From assembly GCA_945902955.1 (NCBI GenBank), contig CAMDNO010000023.1, positions 1-35,267 on the forward strand: a stretch of 35,267 nt of DNA, in the 5' to 3' direction. This stretch comes from Porphyromonas cangingivalis (GTDB lineage: Bacteria > Bacteroidota > Bacteroidia > Bacteroidales > Paludibacteraceae). Below the pieces are notes generated by a model. That model worked only from the letters and a program-made list of their open reading frames with translations, searched no databases and was not told the DNA's origin. Shown here one piece after another: positions 1 through 8,202 of the stretch (position 1 is its first letter; each line of letters starts with the position of its first letter). The position numbers and the translations under genes are program-made.

Positions 1-3000
1 TGGTTTATAATGCATTTTGGTTCGAAGCCTTGCTTGTAATACTCATTATTAATTTGATAGGAAGTGTAGTTCGATACGATATACTAAATACACGAAAACT
101 TTCCATTTTACTTTTTCACCTCGCGTTTATCGTTATCTTAATTGGTGCCGCCATTACCCGCTACATGGGCTCGGAGGGCATTATGCATATTCGCGAAGGA
201 GAAACTGTCTACGAAATTAGTTCCGATAAAACTTCAGTACGCTTAACCGCTACTGCCAATGGCGAAACCATTACAAAAACTACCGAAACTATTCTGAATG
301 AATCGACTACGGAGTTTGAAGAAAAGCTAAAAATTGCAGGAAAAGAAATAAGTTGCGAACTCGTTTCGTACATTCCTAACTCTATCGAAACCATTGTTCC
401 CGACCCAAACGGCGAAGCAGCTATCTCGCTTTTTACCATGAATAGCCAAAATGGCGGAATGGATTTTATCTTGCAAAAAGGCGAAACCAAAGAGTTTGAA
501 GGCATTCTGTTTGCGTTTGAAGACTCAACAAGCAATGCTAATATTATTTTTTACCGTAAAAATGACGAACTGTTTTTTAGCACCAATATTCCACTCAGCA
601 AAACAAGCATGATGGAACAAAAGCAGGAAATGATACTACCCGGCAAAGATATGCTAGCACAACAAAAAACCATTTTCAGAACCGAAAATCTGCTTTTTGT
701 GCTTAAAACTTTTTTACCAAACGCCCGAAAAAATATCACACAGGTTTCGCCCGAAATGAACAAAGCGGGAATTATGTTGGAGGGTAAAAATGCACTTATA
801 TTTAACGTAACTGATGGCAATGCTACGCAACGTGTTAATATGCTGGCAGGCGACAATCAACAATCAGCAAAGGCGGCTTGCACGCTAAACGGAACAACCG
901 TTGAAATTGAGTACGGTTCATTATCGCACCAGTTACCTTTTGGAATAAAACTCCGCGATTTTGTACTCGAACGTTATCCCGGCTCCAACAGTCCGTCGTC
1001 GTTTGCCAGCGAGATTACGGTTATCGACACCAACACAAAAACTGAAATGCCTTACCGCATTTTTATGAATAATATCTTGAAATACAAGGGCTACCGATTT
1101 TTTCAATCATCATACGACCAAGACGAACAAGGGACTGTGCTATCGGTTAGCAACGATTATTGGGGCACGACCATTACCTATATTGGTTATTTTATGTTGA
1201 TGTTGGGAATGTTGCTTACTATGTTTAATAAGAATAGTCGTTTCCGCAGTTTGCTCAAACTAAGTGGCGAATTACAAAACAAACGATTAAAAGGCAAAGC
1301 AGCGGTTCTTTTAGCCGGTTTGTTTCTCAGCACATCGGCTTTTGCCGCCACAGTTACTAAAAAATCGCATATCGAATCGCTGAATCATTTGCTTATTCAG
1401 GATGCTGCTCAGGGACGAATTGAACCTTTTAACACCTACACATCAGATGTATTTCGCAAAATAAACAAATCCACTTCGTACCGCGACATGTCGCCAACCG
1501 AAGTAGTTTTGGGCATGATAGCCAACCCCGAAAGCTGGCAAAACGAACCCATTATTAAAGTAGGTAACGACGAATTAGCCAAAGAATTGGGAGCTATTGA
1601 CAATTATGTTTCGTTCAATCAGTTGTTCGACTTCGACAATGGTGGTGTTTATCGTCTAAGCGAAAAAGTGGATATTGTGTATAAAAAAGAACAAACTGCC
1701 CGCAACAAATACGACAAAGAGCTAATCAATATCGACGAACGTATCAATATCTGCTATCAGATTTTTACAGGCGAAATGCTGCACCTTTTCCCAGACCCAA
1801 AAGATGCGAATGCCAAATGGTTGACAGCGGTAGTAAAAAAAGAAAATTTGCAATCACAAAGTGAAACTCCACCTCCGGGAATGGGAGGTATGAGCGAAGA
1901 GCAAATAAACGCAATGATGGGAATTTCACCTGTCGAAAAAATGGATGCAACTACAACACTATTTACGAACTACTTGCAAGCAGTAAATGCAGCCTATTCG
2001 TCGGGCGACTGGCTTACTGCCGAAAACCAATTGGCAGCAATCAAAAGCTATCAAAAAGCAAACGGCACCACCACCATTCCTTCCGATTCGCGCATACAAA
2101 TGGAGATTACATACAACAATCTCAACTTGTTTGGCAAACTCGGAATTTTGTATATTATTATCGGATTACTCCTATTGAGCCTGTATATGTACAGCATTTT
2201 TAATCCAAAATCGAAAATACAATTCCACCTCAAATGGTCAGTGTATGTATTTCTTTTTGCTTTTTTACTTTATACGCTTGGCATGGCAGCCCGTTGGTAC
2301 ATTTCCGACCATGCGCCTTGGAGCAATGGTTACGAAACCATGTTGTTTGTAGGTTGGGCAGCTGCACTTTCGGGATTGGTATTCTCGCGCCGCTCACCCA
2401 TTGCAATGGCTGTAACAGGCATTTTGGCGGCTATAGCATTGTTTGTAGCTGGTATGAGTTGGATGAATCCCGAAATTACGAATCTGGTACCCGTTCTCAA
2501 ATCGTATTGGCTCATCATTCACGTTGCGATTATCACCTCGAGCTACGGATTTTTGGCTATGGGCGCACTCCTTGGCTTACTCAACCTAATATTGATGATT
2601 GCCCGCAACAAAAAGAACGACAAGCAATTGCGCGATACCATCCAGGAAATAAGTTACATTATCGAACTCGCTTTGTACATCGGGTTGGTACTTATCACCT
2701 CGGGCTGTTTTATAGGTGGCGTTTGGGCCAACGAATCGTGGGGACGCTATTGGGGTTGGGACCCCAAAGAAACATGGGCATTGGTAAGTATTTTGGTTTA
2801 TTCGGCCATTTTGCACCTCCGCAATGTTCCAAAACTCAACAATCGTTTCACATTAAGCGCATTGGCGCTGTTAGGTTTCAGCAGCATTATTATGACATTT
2901 TTTGGCGTAAATTATTACCTTTCGGGCATGCACTCCTACGGTCAGGGTACACCACCACCCATTCCCACAGCCGTTTATTTTGTGTTGTTAGCACTGGCAG

Positions 3001-3044
3001 TAATAATTGGTTGGGCGTATAAAGCGGAAAAAAAGAATAAATAG
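1..3044 (+). CDS. ccsBA: Cytochrome c biogenesis protein, ResB-CcsA fusion (5' end outside window)
   Basis: This is a membrane protein of system II cytochrome c maturation, which carries haem across the membrane and attaches it to apocytochrome. The frame is open to the left edge, so the start is missing; about 1013 residues are present and perhaps 50 are lost. The N-terminal ResB-like part has membrane helices, a motif reading GSEGIMHIREGE and a long periplasmic domain. A further helix lies near bases 1170-1215. A second periplasmic stretch follows, with a Pro/Met-rich loop (PPPGMGGM, near base 1870). The C-terminal CcsA part from about base 2100 has several helices and the haem-handling tryptophan motif WGWDPKETWAL near bases 2750-2780. 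The fused form is usual in Bacteroidetes, where it often lies near cytochrome c nitrite reductase genes; that neighbourhood would be to the left and cannot be seen. Family assignment is firm. Confidence 0.92.
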   Translation, partial: VYNAFWFEALLVILIINLIGSVVRYDILNTRKLSILLFHLAFIVILIGAAITRYMGSEGIMHIREGETVYEISSDKTSVRLTATANGETITKTTETILNESTTEFEEKLKIAGKEISCELVSYIPNSIETIVPDPNGEAAISLFTMNSQNGGMDFILQKGETKEFEGILFAFEDSTSNANIIFYRKNDELFFSTNIPLSKTSMMEQKQEMILPGKDMLAQQKTIFRTENLLFVLKTFLPNARKNITQVSPEMNKAGIMLEGKNALIFNVTDGNATQRVNMLAGDNQQSAKAACTLNGTTVEIEYGSLSHQLPFGIKLRDFVLERYPGSNSPSSFASEITVIDTNTKTEMPYRIFMNNILKYKGYRFFQSSYDQDEQGTVLSVSNDYWGTTITYIGYFMLMLGMLLTMFNKNSRFRSLLKLSGELQNKRLKGKAAVLLAGLFLSTSAFAATVTKKSHIESLNHLLIQDAAQGRIEPFNTYTSDVFRKINKSTSYRDMSPTEVVLGMIANPESWQNEPIIKVGNDELAKELGAIDNYVSFNQLFDFDNGGVYRLSEKVDIVYKKEQTARNKYDKELINIDERINICYQIFTGEMLHLFPDPKDANAKWLTAVVKKENLQSQSETPPPGMGGMSEEQINAMMGISPVEKMDATTTLFTNYLQAVNAAYSSGDWLTAENQLAAIKSYQKANGTTTIPSDSRIQMEITYNNLNLFGKLGILYIIIGLLLLSLYMYSIFNPKSKIQFHLKWSVYVFLFAFLLYTLGMAARWYISDHAPWSNGYETMLFVGWAAALSGLVFSRRSPIAMAVTGILAAIALFVAGMSWMNPEITNLVPVLKSYWLIIHVAIITSSYGFLAMGALLGLLNLILMIARNKKNDKQLRDTIQEISYIIELALYIGLVLITSGCFIGGVWANESWGRYWGWDPKETWALVSILVYSAILHLRNVPKLNNRFTLSALALLGFSSIIMTFFGVNYYLSGMHSYGQGTPPPIPTAVYFVLLALAVIIGWAYKAEKKNK

Positions 3045-3120
3045 TGTAGGCTATCGAATTATTTAGTATTTCACTCACGCTACCGACAACAAATATATTT
3101 ATTTAACCAACAAATGAATT

Positions 3121-3157
3121 AGCAAACGTGAAATTTTAACATCACGCTCGCTTTTTT
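3121..3157 (+). terminator. Probable terminator after ccsBA
   Basis: The arms AGCAAACGTGA and TCACGCTCGCT pair as a 5-bp inner stem and a 3-bp outer stem around a 3x3 internal loop. Six T residues follow directly. It lies 77 bases after the ccsBA stop. The stem is imperfect, so this is moderate evidence. Confidence 0.45.
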
Positions 3158-3168
3158 GTATCTGCATT

Positions 3169-3198
3169 TTTGTATGCCGCAAATAATTGGTATTTTTG
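3169..3198 (+). promoter_or_regulatory. Candidate promoter for prfA
   Basis: TTTG at 3169-3172 is followed after 18 bases by TATTTTTG at 3191-3198, close to the Bacteroidetes consensus TTTG-N19-TAnnTTTG. The word TTTTTGTA occurs three times between 3153 and 3200, so the match could be partly chance in a T-rich stretch. Confidence 0.4.
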
Positions 3199-3226
3199 TA
3201 TCCATTTTCAGATTTCAAATTTCTAA

Positions 3227-3244
3227 TTCCGATAGCTATCGGAA
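3227..3244. repeat. 18-bp perfect palindrome upstream of prfA
   Basis: TTCCGATAG is followed directly by its reverse complement CTATCGGAA. It sits 24 bases before the prfA start, between AT-rich words resembling other spacer repeats in this window. It could be a protein-binding site, an RNA hairpin in the prfA leader, or one copy of a dispersed repeat. Confidence 0.7.
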
Positions 3245-3268
3245 AATTTCAAAATTCTAACTTTACGC

Positions 3269-4354
3269 ATGGCTGAACAAACGCTTTTAGAAAAACTCGA
3301 AGGATTACAACATAAGTTCGATGAGATATCTACCCTCATTACCGACCCATCAGTGATTACAGATCAGAAACGCTTTGTTAAACTAAACAAAGAATATCAC
3401 GATTTGGAACAAATATTAGTAGCCAAAAGCGAATACGAATTGGCTTTGAACCACTTAGCAGAGGCAAAGGAAATGTTGAATACCGAAAACGACCCCGAAA
3501 TGCGCGAAATGGCTAAAGCGGAAGTGGAAGACATTGAGCCGCGCATTCCCGACATGGAAGAAAATATCAAATTGCTTTTAATACCCGCCGACCCCGAAGA
3601 CAATAAAAATGCAATTGTGGAAATACGTGGAGGTACAGGTGGAGACGAAGCAGCTATTTTTGCAGGCGACTTGTTTAAAATGTATGTAAAGTATTGCGAA
3701 ACTAAACGTTGGAAACTTGAAATTACAAACATAAGCGAAGGCACCTCTGGCGGATACAAAGAAATTATTTTCACTGTGTCCGGCGAAAACGTTTATGGAA
3801 CGCTCAAATACGAATCGGGCGTACACCGGGTACAACGTGTGCCACAAACCGAAACGCAAGGACGCGTTCATACATCAGCATCTACCGTAGCAGTGCTCCC
3901 CGAAGCCGAAGAGTTTGATATTGACATGAAGGAATCGGACGTGCGCGTAGATACTTTTTGCTCGTCGGGTGCTGGTGGACAATCGGTTAATACTACTTAT
4001 TCTGCTATTCGATTGGTGCATATTCCTACCGGAATTACTGTACAATGTCAGGACGAAAAATCGCAACACAAAAACAAAGCAAAGGCAATGATTGAATTGC
4101 GTTCGCGTATTTATGCCATCGAACATCAAAAATACTTGGACGAAATAGGCTCAAAACGCAAAACAATGGTTTCGACAGGCGACCGTTCGGCAAAAATCCG
4201 CACCTACAATTATCCGCAAGGACGTATTACCGATCATCGTATAAACTTTACTATTTATAATTTGAATGCATTTATGAATGGTGATATTCAGGGTGTTATC
4301 GACCAACTGATAGTGGCTGAAAATACCGAACGTATGAAAGATAGCGAACTTTAA
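3269..4354 (+). CDS. prfA: Peptide chain release factor 1
   Basis: The protein recognises UAA and UAG stop codons in the ribosomal A site and triggers hydrolysis of peptidyl-tRNA. Its 361 residues match the usual RF1 length. The catalytic GGQ motif is at residues 236-238, within SSGAGGQSVNTTYSAIR. The codon-recognition P-x-T motif is P192-Q193-T194, in VPQTETQGRVHTSAS; E. coli RF1 has PAT there, so the middle residue differs but both flanking ones are kept. RF1 rather than RF2 is supported by this loop and by a frame without a programmed frameshift. The start at ATG 3269 gives a normal N-terminus. In Bacteroides relatives I recall prfA lying directly before pyrF; here a toxin-like pair separates them. 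Confidence 0.97.
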   Translation: MAEQTLLEKLEGLQHKFDEISTLITDPSVITDQKRFVKLNKEYHDLEQILVAKSEYELALNHLAEAKEMLNTENDPEMREMAKAEVEDIEPRIPDMEENIKLLLIPADPEDNKNAIVEIRGGTGGDEAAIFAGDLFKMYVKYCETKRWKLEITNISEGTSGGYKEIIFTVSGENVYGTLKYESGVHRVQRVPQTETQGRVHTSASTVAVLPEAEEFDIDMKESDVRVDTFCSSGAGGQSVNTTYSAIRLVHIPTGITVQCQDEKSQHKNKAKAMIELRSRIYAIEHQKYLDEIGSKRKTMVSTGDRSAKIRTYNYPQGRITDHRINFTIYNLNAFMNGDIQGVIDQLIVAENTERMKDSEL

Positions 4355-4360
4355 ACAAGG

Positions 4361-4388
4361 TAGAAATTAGAAGTCAGAAATTAGAAAG
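4361..4388 (+). repeat. AT-rich spacer repeat (TAGAAATTAGAAG type)
   Basis: The word AGAAATTAGAA occurs twice about 14 bases apart, ending nine bases before the next start codon. A very similar arrangement is at 22175-22194. It belongs to the set of short imperfect spacer repeats described in the findings. Confidence 0.5.
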
Positions 4389-4396
4389 ATAAGAGG

Positions 4397-4687
4397 ATGA
4401 AACCGATTTTTGAAAAACGCATATTTTGGGACGTTAATTTCGAAAAACTCGATATTGATGCGAAAGCTGATTTTGTTATTGCTCGTGTATTCGAACGGGG
4501 CGATATTGAGGACATTCGTCAGTGCAGAAGGTATTATGGAGATGAGAAAATTGAGAAAACTTTATTAAAAGTGAAATTTTTACCAGAACACACAATGTTT
4601 TTTGCTGCTGCAATTATTAATAAAGATATAACCGAATTTACATGTTACAAAAACAGACAGTTGAACCCAGGACTTTATCCATATTAA
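4397..4687 (+). CDS. DUF6922-like small protein, putative antitoxin partner of the AbiEii-type protein
   Basis: This 96-residue soluble protein has no signal peptide or membrane helix. It starts with the pattern FWDVNFEKLDID, has a central VIARVFERGDIEDIRQ helix, and ends with [14 protein letters not shown] recognise this as the small family (DUF6922-like) that sits just before AbiEii/AbiGii nucleotidyltransferases in Bacteroidetes; the family name is from memory. The 3' end overlaps the next gene by 46 bases in another frame, which implies tight translational coupling. By analogy with type IV AbiEi/AbiEii systems it is likely the antitoxin or regulator, but unlike AbiEi it shows no obvious winged-helix pattern. 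The function is inferred only from position. The DNA is more AT-rich than prfA, which fits acquisition from elsewhere. Confidence 0.75.
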   Translation: MKPIFEKRIFWDVNFEKLDIDAKADFVIARVFERGDIEDIRQCRRYYGDEKIEKTLLKVKFLPEHTMFFAAAIINKDITEFTCYKNRQLNPGLYPY

Positions 4688-5268
4688 ATAAATTGATGGA
4701 AATGCCTGAATTAAAGCAGTTTTGCCTTGTTGGTGGAACAGCTTTATCTTTAAAATACGGACATCGTAAATCGATTGATTTGGATTTGTTTTGTACAGAA
4801 TCTTTTAAAAATGAGACTATTGTAAAGTCGCTTGAAAATTTATTTGGCGATAAATTTTCGTATAGAGGAAATTTTTCTAAATGGGGCGTTTTTTGTTCTG
4901 TGGACGATGTAAAGGTTGATATAGTATATTATCCCCATGCAAAAATTGCCGAAATTACTGAAATTGAAGGAATAAGACTTTATGATGACAAAGATTTAAT
5001 AGCCATGAAAGTGCAAGCAGTTTTGGGACGAGGAAAAAAGAAAGACTTTTGGGATATTGCAGAATTACTAACTAAGTACTCAGTACAGAATTTTATCGAC
5101 TTTCATAAACAAAAATATCCCAGCCAAATGTTGGGAATTTCAGTGCCGCAAGCACTTACATATTATGTAGACGCCGATGATAGCGAAGACCCTGAAACAA
5201 TAAAAAAACAAAGCTGGAACGATATTAAAAAATTTATCAGCAAAAAAGTGCGTGATTTTCTGATATAA
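4642..5268 (+). CDS. AbiEii/AbiGii-type nucleotidyltransferase, putative toxin
   Basis: The protein (208 residues) has the nucleotidyltransferase signature of the DUF1814/AbiEii family: G31-G32-T33 followed by GHRKS and the metal-binding pair D46-L-D48 in SIDLDLF. A later acidic strand reads [11 protein letters not shown], and the C-terminal motif is [11 protein letters not shown]. AbiEii enzymes transfer nucleotides to tRNA or other targets and arrest growth when not neutralised; they act in phage defence. The start at ATG 4642, inside the previous gene, is chosen because the family usually opens with a T-V-E-P-x-T-L stretch, and here residues 6-12 read TVEPRTL. The gene pair lies between prfA and pyrF, both housekeeping. 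All catalytic residues I can check are present, so it looks intact. The actual target is unknown. Confidence 0.88.
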   Translation: MLQKQTVEPRTLSILNKLMEMPELKQFCLVGGTALSLKYGHRKSIDLDLFCTESFKNETIVKSLENLFGDKFSYRGNFSKWGVFCSVDDVKVDIVYYPHAKIAEITEIEGIRLYDDKDLIAMKVQAVLGRGKKKDFWDIAELLTKYSVQNFIDFHKQKYPSQMLGISVPQALTYYVDADDSEDPETIKKQSWNDIKKFISKKVRDFLI

Positions 5269-5320
5269 ATTTCGTATTAAATTTCCAATTTCTTATTTTC
5301 CAATTTTTTCAAAAAACAAT

Positions 5321-6157
5321 ATGACAAAACAAGAATTATTCGAAAATATCCAACGTAAAAAATCGTTTTTATGCGTTGGACTTGACACTGACGCGACTAA
5401 AATCCCTGAGTTTCTGTTCGATGAGTCGGAAGATCCGATTTTTGCTTTTAACAAAGCTATAATCGATGCTACTGCCGACCTTTGCGTGGCCTATAAACCC
5501 AATTTGGCATTTTACGAAAGTTTAGGTTTACAAGGTTGGGATGTTTTGGAGCGTACGGTGGACTATATCCGAACCAATTATCCCGATCAGTTTATAATTG
5601 CCGATGCCAAGCGTGGCGATATTGGAAACACTTCAGCCATGTATGCAAGCACGTTTTTTGGTGTAATGGATGTGGATTCGGTAACCGTAGCACCTTATAT
5701 GGGAGAGGATTCTGTTACACCATTTCTCACTTACGAAGGAAAATGGGTTACATTATTGGCATTAACTTCGAACAAAGGTGCTTTCGATTTTCAGTTTATG
5801 CGCGATGCCGAAACAGGCGAACGCTTATTCGAAAAAGTGCTGAAAACTTCACTCAATTGGGGTACCGTAGACAATATGATGTATGTAGTGGGAGCTACCA
5901 AAGCTGAAATGCTTACCGATGTACGTGCTATTATTCCAGAACATTTTCTACTTGTTCCCGGAGTTGGTGCTCAAGGAGGAAGCTTAGAAGAAGTTTGCAA
6001 ATACGGTTTAAACAGCTCATGCGGATTATTAGTGAACTCATCACGTCAAATAATTTACGCTTCGAGCGAAACAGATTATGCTCAAGCTGCCCGCAAAGAA
6101 GCTGCAAAAGTACAATCGGAAATGGAATTTATTCTAAAACAAAAAGAGTTGATTTAA
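5321..6157 (+). CDS. pyrF: Orotidine 5'-phosphate decarboxylase
   Basis: The enzyme converts orotidine monophosphate to UMP, the last step of de novo pyrimidine synthesis, in the cytoplasm. At 278 residues it belongs to the longer subfamily 2 type. The catalytic signature is [15 protein letters not shown], with K97 between D95 and D100 as the active-site lysine region. Other conserved parts are the N-terminal CVGLDTD strand and the phosphate-binding region [10 protein letters not shown] near residues 213-222, followed by [10 protein letters not shown]. The start at ATG 5321 follows an AT-rich spacer (5269-5320) of imperfect repeats without a clear promoter. It may be read through from prfA and the AbiEii pair. 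Confidence 0.96.
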   Translation: MTKQELFENIQRKKSFLCVGLDTDATKIPEFLFDESEDPIFAFNKAIIDATADLCVAYKPNLAFYESLGLQGWDVLERTVDYIRTNYPDQFIIADAKRGDIGNTSAMYASTFFGVMDVDSVTVAPYMGEDSVTPFLTYEGKWVTLLALTSNKGAFDFQFMRDAETGERLFEKVLKTSLNWGTVDNMMYVVGATKAEMLTDVRAIIPEHFLLVPGVGAQGGSLEEVCKYGLNSSCGLLVNSSRQIIYASSETDYAQAARKEAAKVQSEMEFILKQKELI

Positions 6158-6164
6158 TTTTAGC

Positions 6165-6172
6165 TATCTTTG
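6165..6172 (+). promoter_or_regulatory. Promoter -7 element for the DEAD-box helicase gene
   Basis: TATCTTTG matches TAnnTTTG exactly and lies 8 bases after the pyrF stop and 22 bases before ATG 6194. No TTG lies at the ideal distance upstream. The element overlaps a TTG codon at 6170 that could be taken for an upstream start, so it argues for ATG 6194. Confidence 0.55.
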
Positions 6173-6193
6173 TACAAATTCAACCCTCAATTT

Positions 6194-7426
6194 ATGCGAT
6201 TCGACGAATTACCTCTTTGCGATGAAGTTCAGCAAGGTCTACAAGCCATGAACTTTACCGAAGCAACTCCTATTCAAGCTGAAACAATACCTGTGATACT
6301 CGCAAAACGCGATGTAATAGCATGTGCACAAACCGGAACCGGAAAAACAGCTGCTTTTATTTTACCACTTTTGCACAACTTACAATCGGAGCTGCATGCC
6401 GAAAACAAGGTAAATGCTATTATAATGGCACCTACTCGCGAACTGGCGCAACAAATCGACCAACAAATGGAAGGTTTTTCGTATTTCACAAGCTTCTCAT
6501 CGGTAGCAGTTTATGGCGGAAACGATGCCACAGCTTGGGAAACGCAAAGACGTGGATTGCAAAACGGTGCTGATGTGGTAATAGCCACTCCTGGTCGATT
6601 ATTATCGCACCTCAACTTGTACGAAATTGACTTTTCGGAAGTAAAATATTTTATTTTAGACGAAGCCGATCGTATGTTGGATATGGGATTTTTTGACGAT
6701 ATCATGCAAGTTGTCAATCGGTTACCAAAAACACGACAAACCATTATGTTTTCGGCTACCATGCCGCCCAAAATTCGACAATTAGCCAAAACTATATTAA
6801 TTGACCCTGCGGAAGTAAAAATTGCTGTTTCGCGGCCACCCGAAAGTATTATGCAAACGGCTTATATTTGTCATGAAGCTCAAAAACATGCTATTGTACG
6901 CCATTTGTTTGTAGAACAAACGCCGAATAAGGTGATTATTTTTTCGGGTTCGAAGCTCAAAGTGAAGGAATTAACCAAAACATTCCGACAAATGGGGCTT
7001 TCGGTAGGCGAAATGCACTCCGACCTCGACCAATCGCAACGTGAACACATTATGCATGAGTTTCGCAACAACCGCGTTAGCATTTTGGTAGCAACCGATA
7101 TTGTTTCGCGAGGCATAGATATTGATGACATTTCGCTTGTTGTGAATTACGACGTGCCACACGATGCCGAAGATTATGTACACCGTATAGGCCGTACAGC
7201 TCGTGCAAGTGCCGAAGGAATGTCAATAACCTTTGTTTCATCCGAAGAACAATATAAGTTTAAACAAATAGAATCGTTTTTAGAAAAAGATATTTTTAAA
7301 ATTCCATTGCCAGCCGAATTAGGCGAAGCACCCGAATACAACCCTGAAAAAAATCGTTTTGGGCACAAAAAATTTGCAGCTGGAAAAGGCAATTTTAAAC
7401 GCCGTAAACCCGACGGAAGAAGATAA
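6194..7426 (+). CDS. DEAD-box ATP-dependent RNA helicase (RhlE-like)
   Basis: The protein unwinds RNA duplexes and probably acts in ribosome assembly or RNA turnover. All core motifs are visible. The Q-motif region is FTEATPIQ. Motif I is AQTGTGKT at residues 45-52, with K51. Motif Ia is PTRELAQQ, Ib is TPGRLL, and motif II is D156-E-A-D159. Motif III is SAT, and V and VI are ATDIVSRGIDID and HRIGRTARA. The C-terminal tail is short and basic (GHKKFAAGKGNFKRRK), as in RhlE-type proteins, for RNA contact. I start it at ATG 6194 (410 residues). A TTG eight codons earlier is in frame but lies inside the promoter element. The subgroup within DEAD-box proteins is not certain. Confidence 0.95.
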   Translation: MRFDELPLCDEVQQGLQAMNFTEATPIQAETIPVILAKRDVIACAQTGTGKTAAFILPLLHNLQSELHAENKVNAIIMAPTRELAQQIDQQMEGFSYFTSFSSVAVYGGNDATAWETQRRGLQNGADVVIATPGRLLSHLNLYEIDFSEVKYFILDEADRMLDMGFFDDIMQVVNRLPKTRQTIMFSATMPPKIRQLAKTILIDPAEVKIAVSRPPESIMQTAYICHEAQKHAIVRHLFVEQTPNKVIIFSGSKLKVKELTKTFRQMGLSVGEMHSDLDQSQREHIMHEFRNNRVSILVATDIVSRGIDIDDISLVVNYDVPHDAEDYVHRIGRTARASAEGMSITFVSSEEQYKFKQIESFLEKDIFKIPLPAELGEAPEYNPEKNRFGHKKFAAGKGNFKRRKPDGRR

Positions 7427-7428
7427 GA

Positions 7429-7480
7429 GTTTGCAGTTTATAGTTTGCAGTTTATAGTTTATATTTGATAATTGATAATT
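7429..7480 (+). repeat. Tandem spacer repeats (GTTTGCAGTTTATA x2, GATAATT x2)
   Basis: Two exact head-to-tail copies of the 14-mer GTTTGCAGTTTATA occupy 7429-7442 and 7443-7456. Two copies of GATAATT are at 7467-7473 and 7474-7480. The stretch fills the 58-base gap between the helicase and the next gene. Reverse-complement versions of the same words are at 25407-25460. Confidence 0.8.
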
Positions 7481-7484
7481 AAAT

Positions 7485-8099
7485 ATGCAATTAAATAAAT
7501 CTATTATTTACCATATTGGTAACCGGTTGTTTTTTTGGACAATGCTAAATTTTTCGCTCAACCTATTTGGCTTGTGGTTTAGTAAAATACTTTTGAAAGA
7601 AAATTTCATTTTCCTCGAAAGTGTTCGGAATGAATTTATTATACCCCTTGTAATTCAATCAGTGCTATTTGGAATTTGTTTTGGAATTGCTTATTTTATT
7701 CTTAAAAACAAAAAAATTAGCTGGTTGGCTTTTGGTGCATTTCAATTTTTGGCGCTTCACATAGCTTTTTTATCCGGACTTAAATTTGTAGGTGGTATTC
7801 ATTTCGAAACAACCATTTCGCATTTAGGATTACGCTACTTAGGCTATCAAGGACAATATTTAATAGATTTTTTATTTATATCTAAACCCTTGGATGGTAA
7901 CTTCGAAAATGGCATTTTTAAACCAGAAAATTCCTTCTTATTTTACACTATATGGGTATTTTCAATTAGTTTATATTTTGTTGGCATTTCGTGGGTTAGC
8001 GAAAAAATATCGGAATTCTTTGGTTTTGAAAAAATAAAAAAAGAGAACAAAAACAAAACAGAAGGCAATACGAAGGAGTTGATAATTAACGATAATTAA
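7485..8099 (+). CDS. Unknown integral membrane protein, four predicted helices
   Basis: I do not recognise this 204-residue protein. Four hydrophobic segments are visible: about residues 13-35, 50-73, 78-98 and 146-168. A polar loop of some 45 residues between helices 3 and 4 has the pattern GLRYLGYQGQYLIDFLF. The C-terminus is charged and lysine-rich (EKIKKENKNKTEG) and is probably cytoplasmic. There is no signal peptide cleavage site and no catalytic motif that I can name. It is AT-rich, like many lineage-restricted membrane proteins. It follows the helicase after a repeat-filled gap and precedes a DUF1573 gene that has its own promoter, so it is probably transcribed with the helicase. It may be a small Bacteroidetes-specific family. 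Confidence 0.7.
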   Translation: MQLNKSIIYHIGNRLFFWTMLNFSLNLFGLWFSKILLKENFIFLESVRNEFIIPLVIQSVLFGICFGIAYFILKNKKISWLAFGAFQFLALHIAFLSGLKFVGGIHFETTISHLGLRYLGYQGQYLIDFLFISKPLDGNFENGIFKPENSFLFYTIWVFSISLYFVGISWVSEKISEFFGFEKIKKENKNKTEGNTKELIINDN

Positions 8100-8153
8100 A
8101 CCATTTTTTCGGAAAAATTAATTCCTTTAATAGCTCATTTATAGCTTTTTCTT

Positions 8154-8161
8154 TACTTTTG
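8154..8161 (+). promoter_or_regulatory. Promoter -7 element for the DUF1573 gene
   Basis: TACTTTTG fits TAnnTTTG and lies 41 bases before ATG 8203, in the gap after the membrane-protein gene. No convincing -33 TTG is present at the usual spacing. Confidence 0.45.
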
Positions 8162-8202
8162 TAACTCCAACTAAAATTATTTATTTATTAAAATATTTCG
8201 TT

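Noticed and set aside
2234-3022. Open frame of 262 codons on the plus strand in another frame of ccsBA
   Set aside because: It overlaps the conserved CcsA core completely, is rich in Cys, His and Arg as shadows often are, and has no recognisable domain.
6170-6193. TTG start for the DEAD-box helicase
   Set aside because: The codon overlaps the promoter -7 element, so the mRNA probably begins after it; ATG 6194 is adequate.
8106-8124. Possible terminator after the unknown membrane protein
   Set aside because: The stem consists only of A-T pairs (about six) around TCGG and would be very weak.
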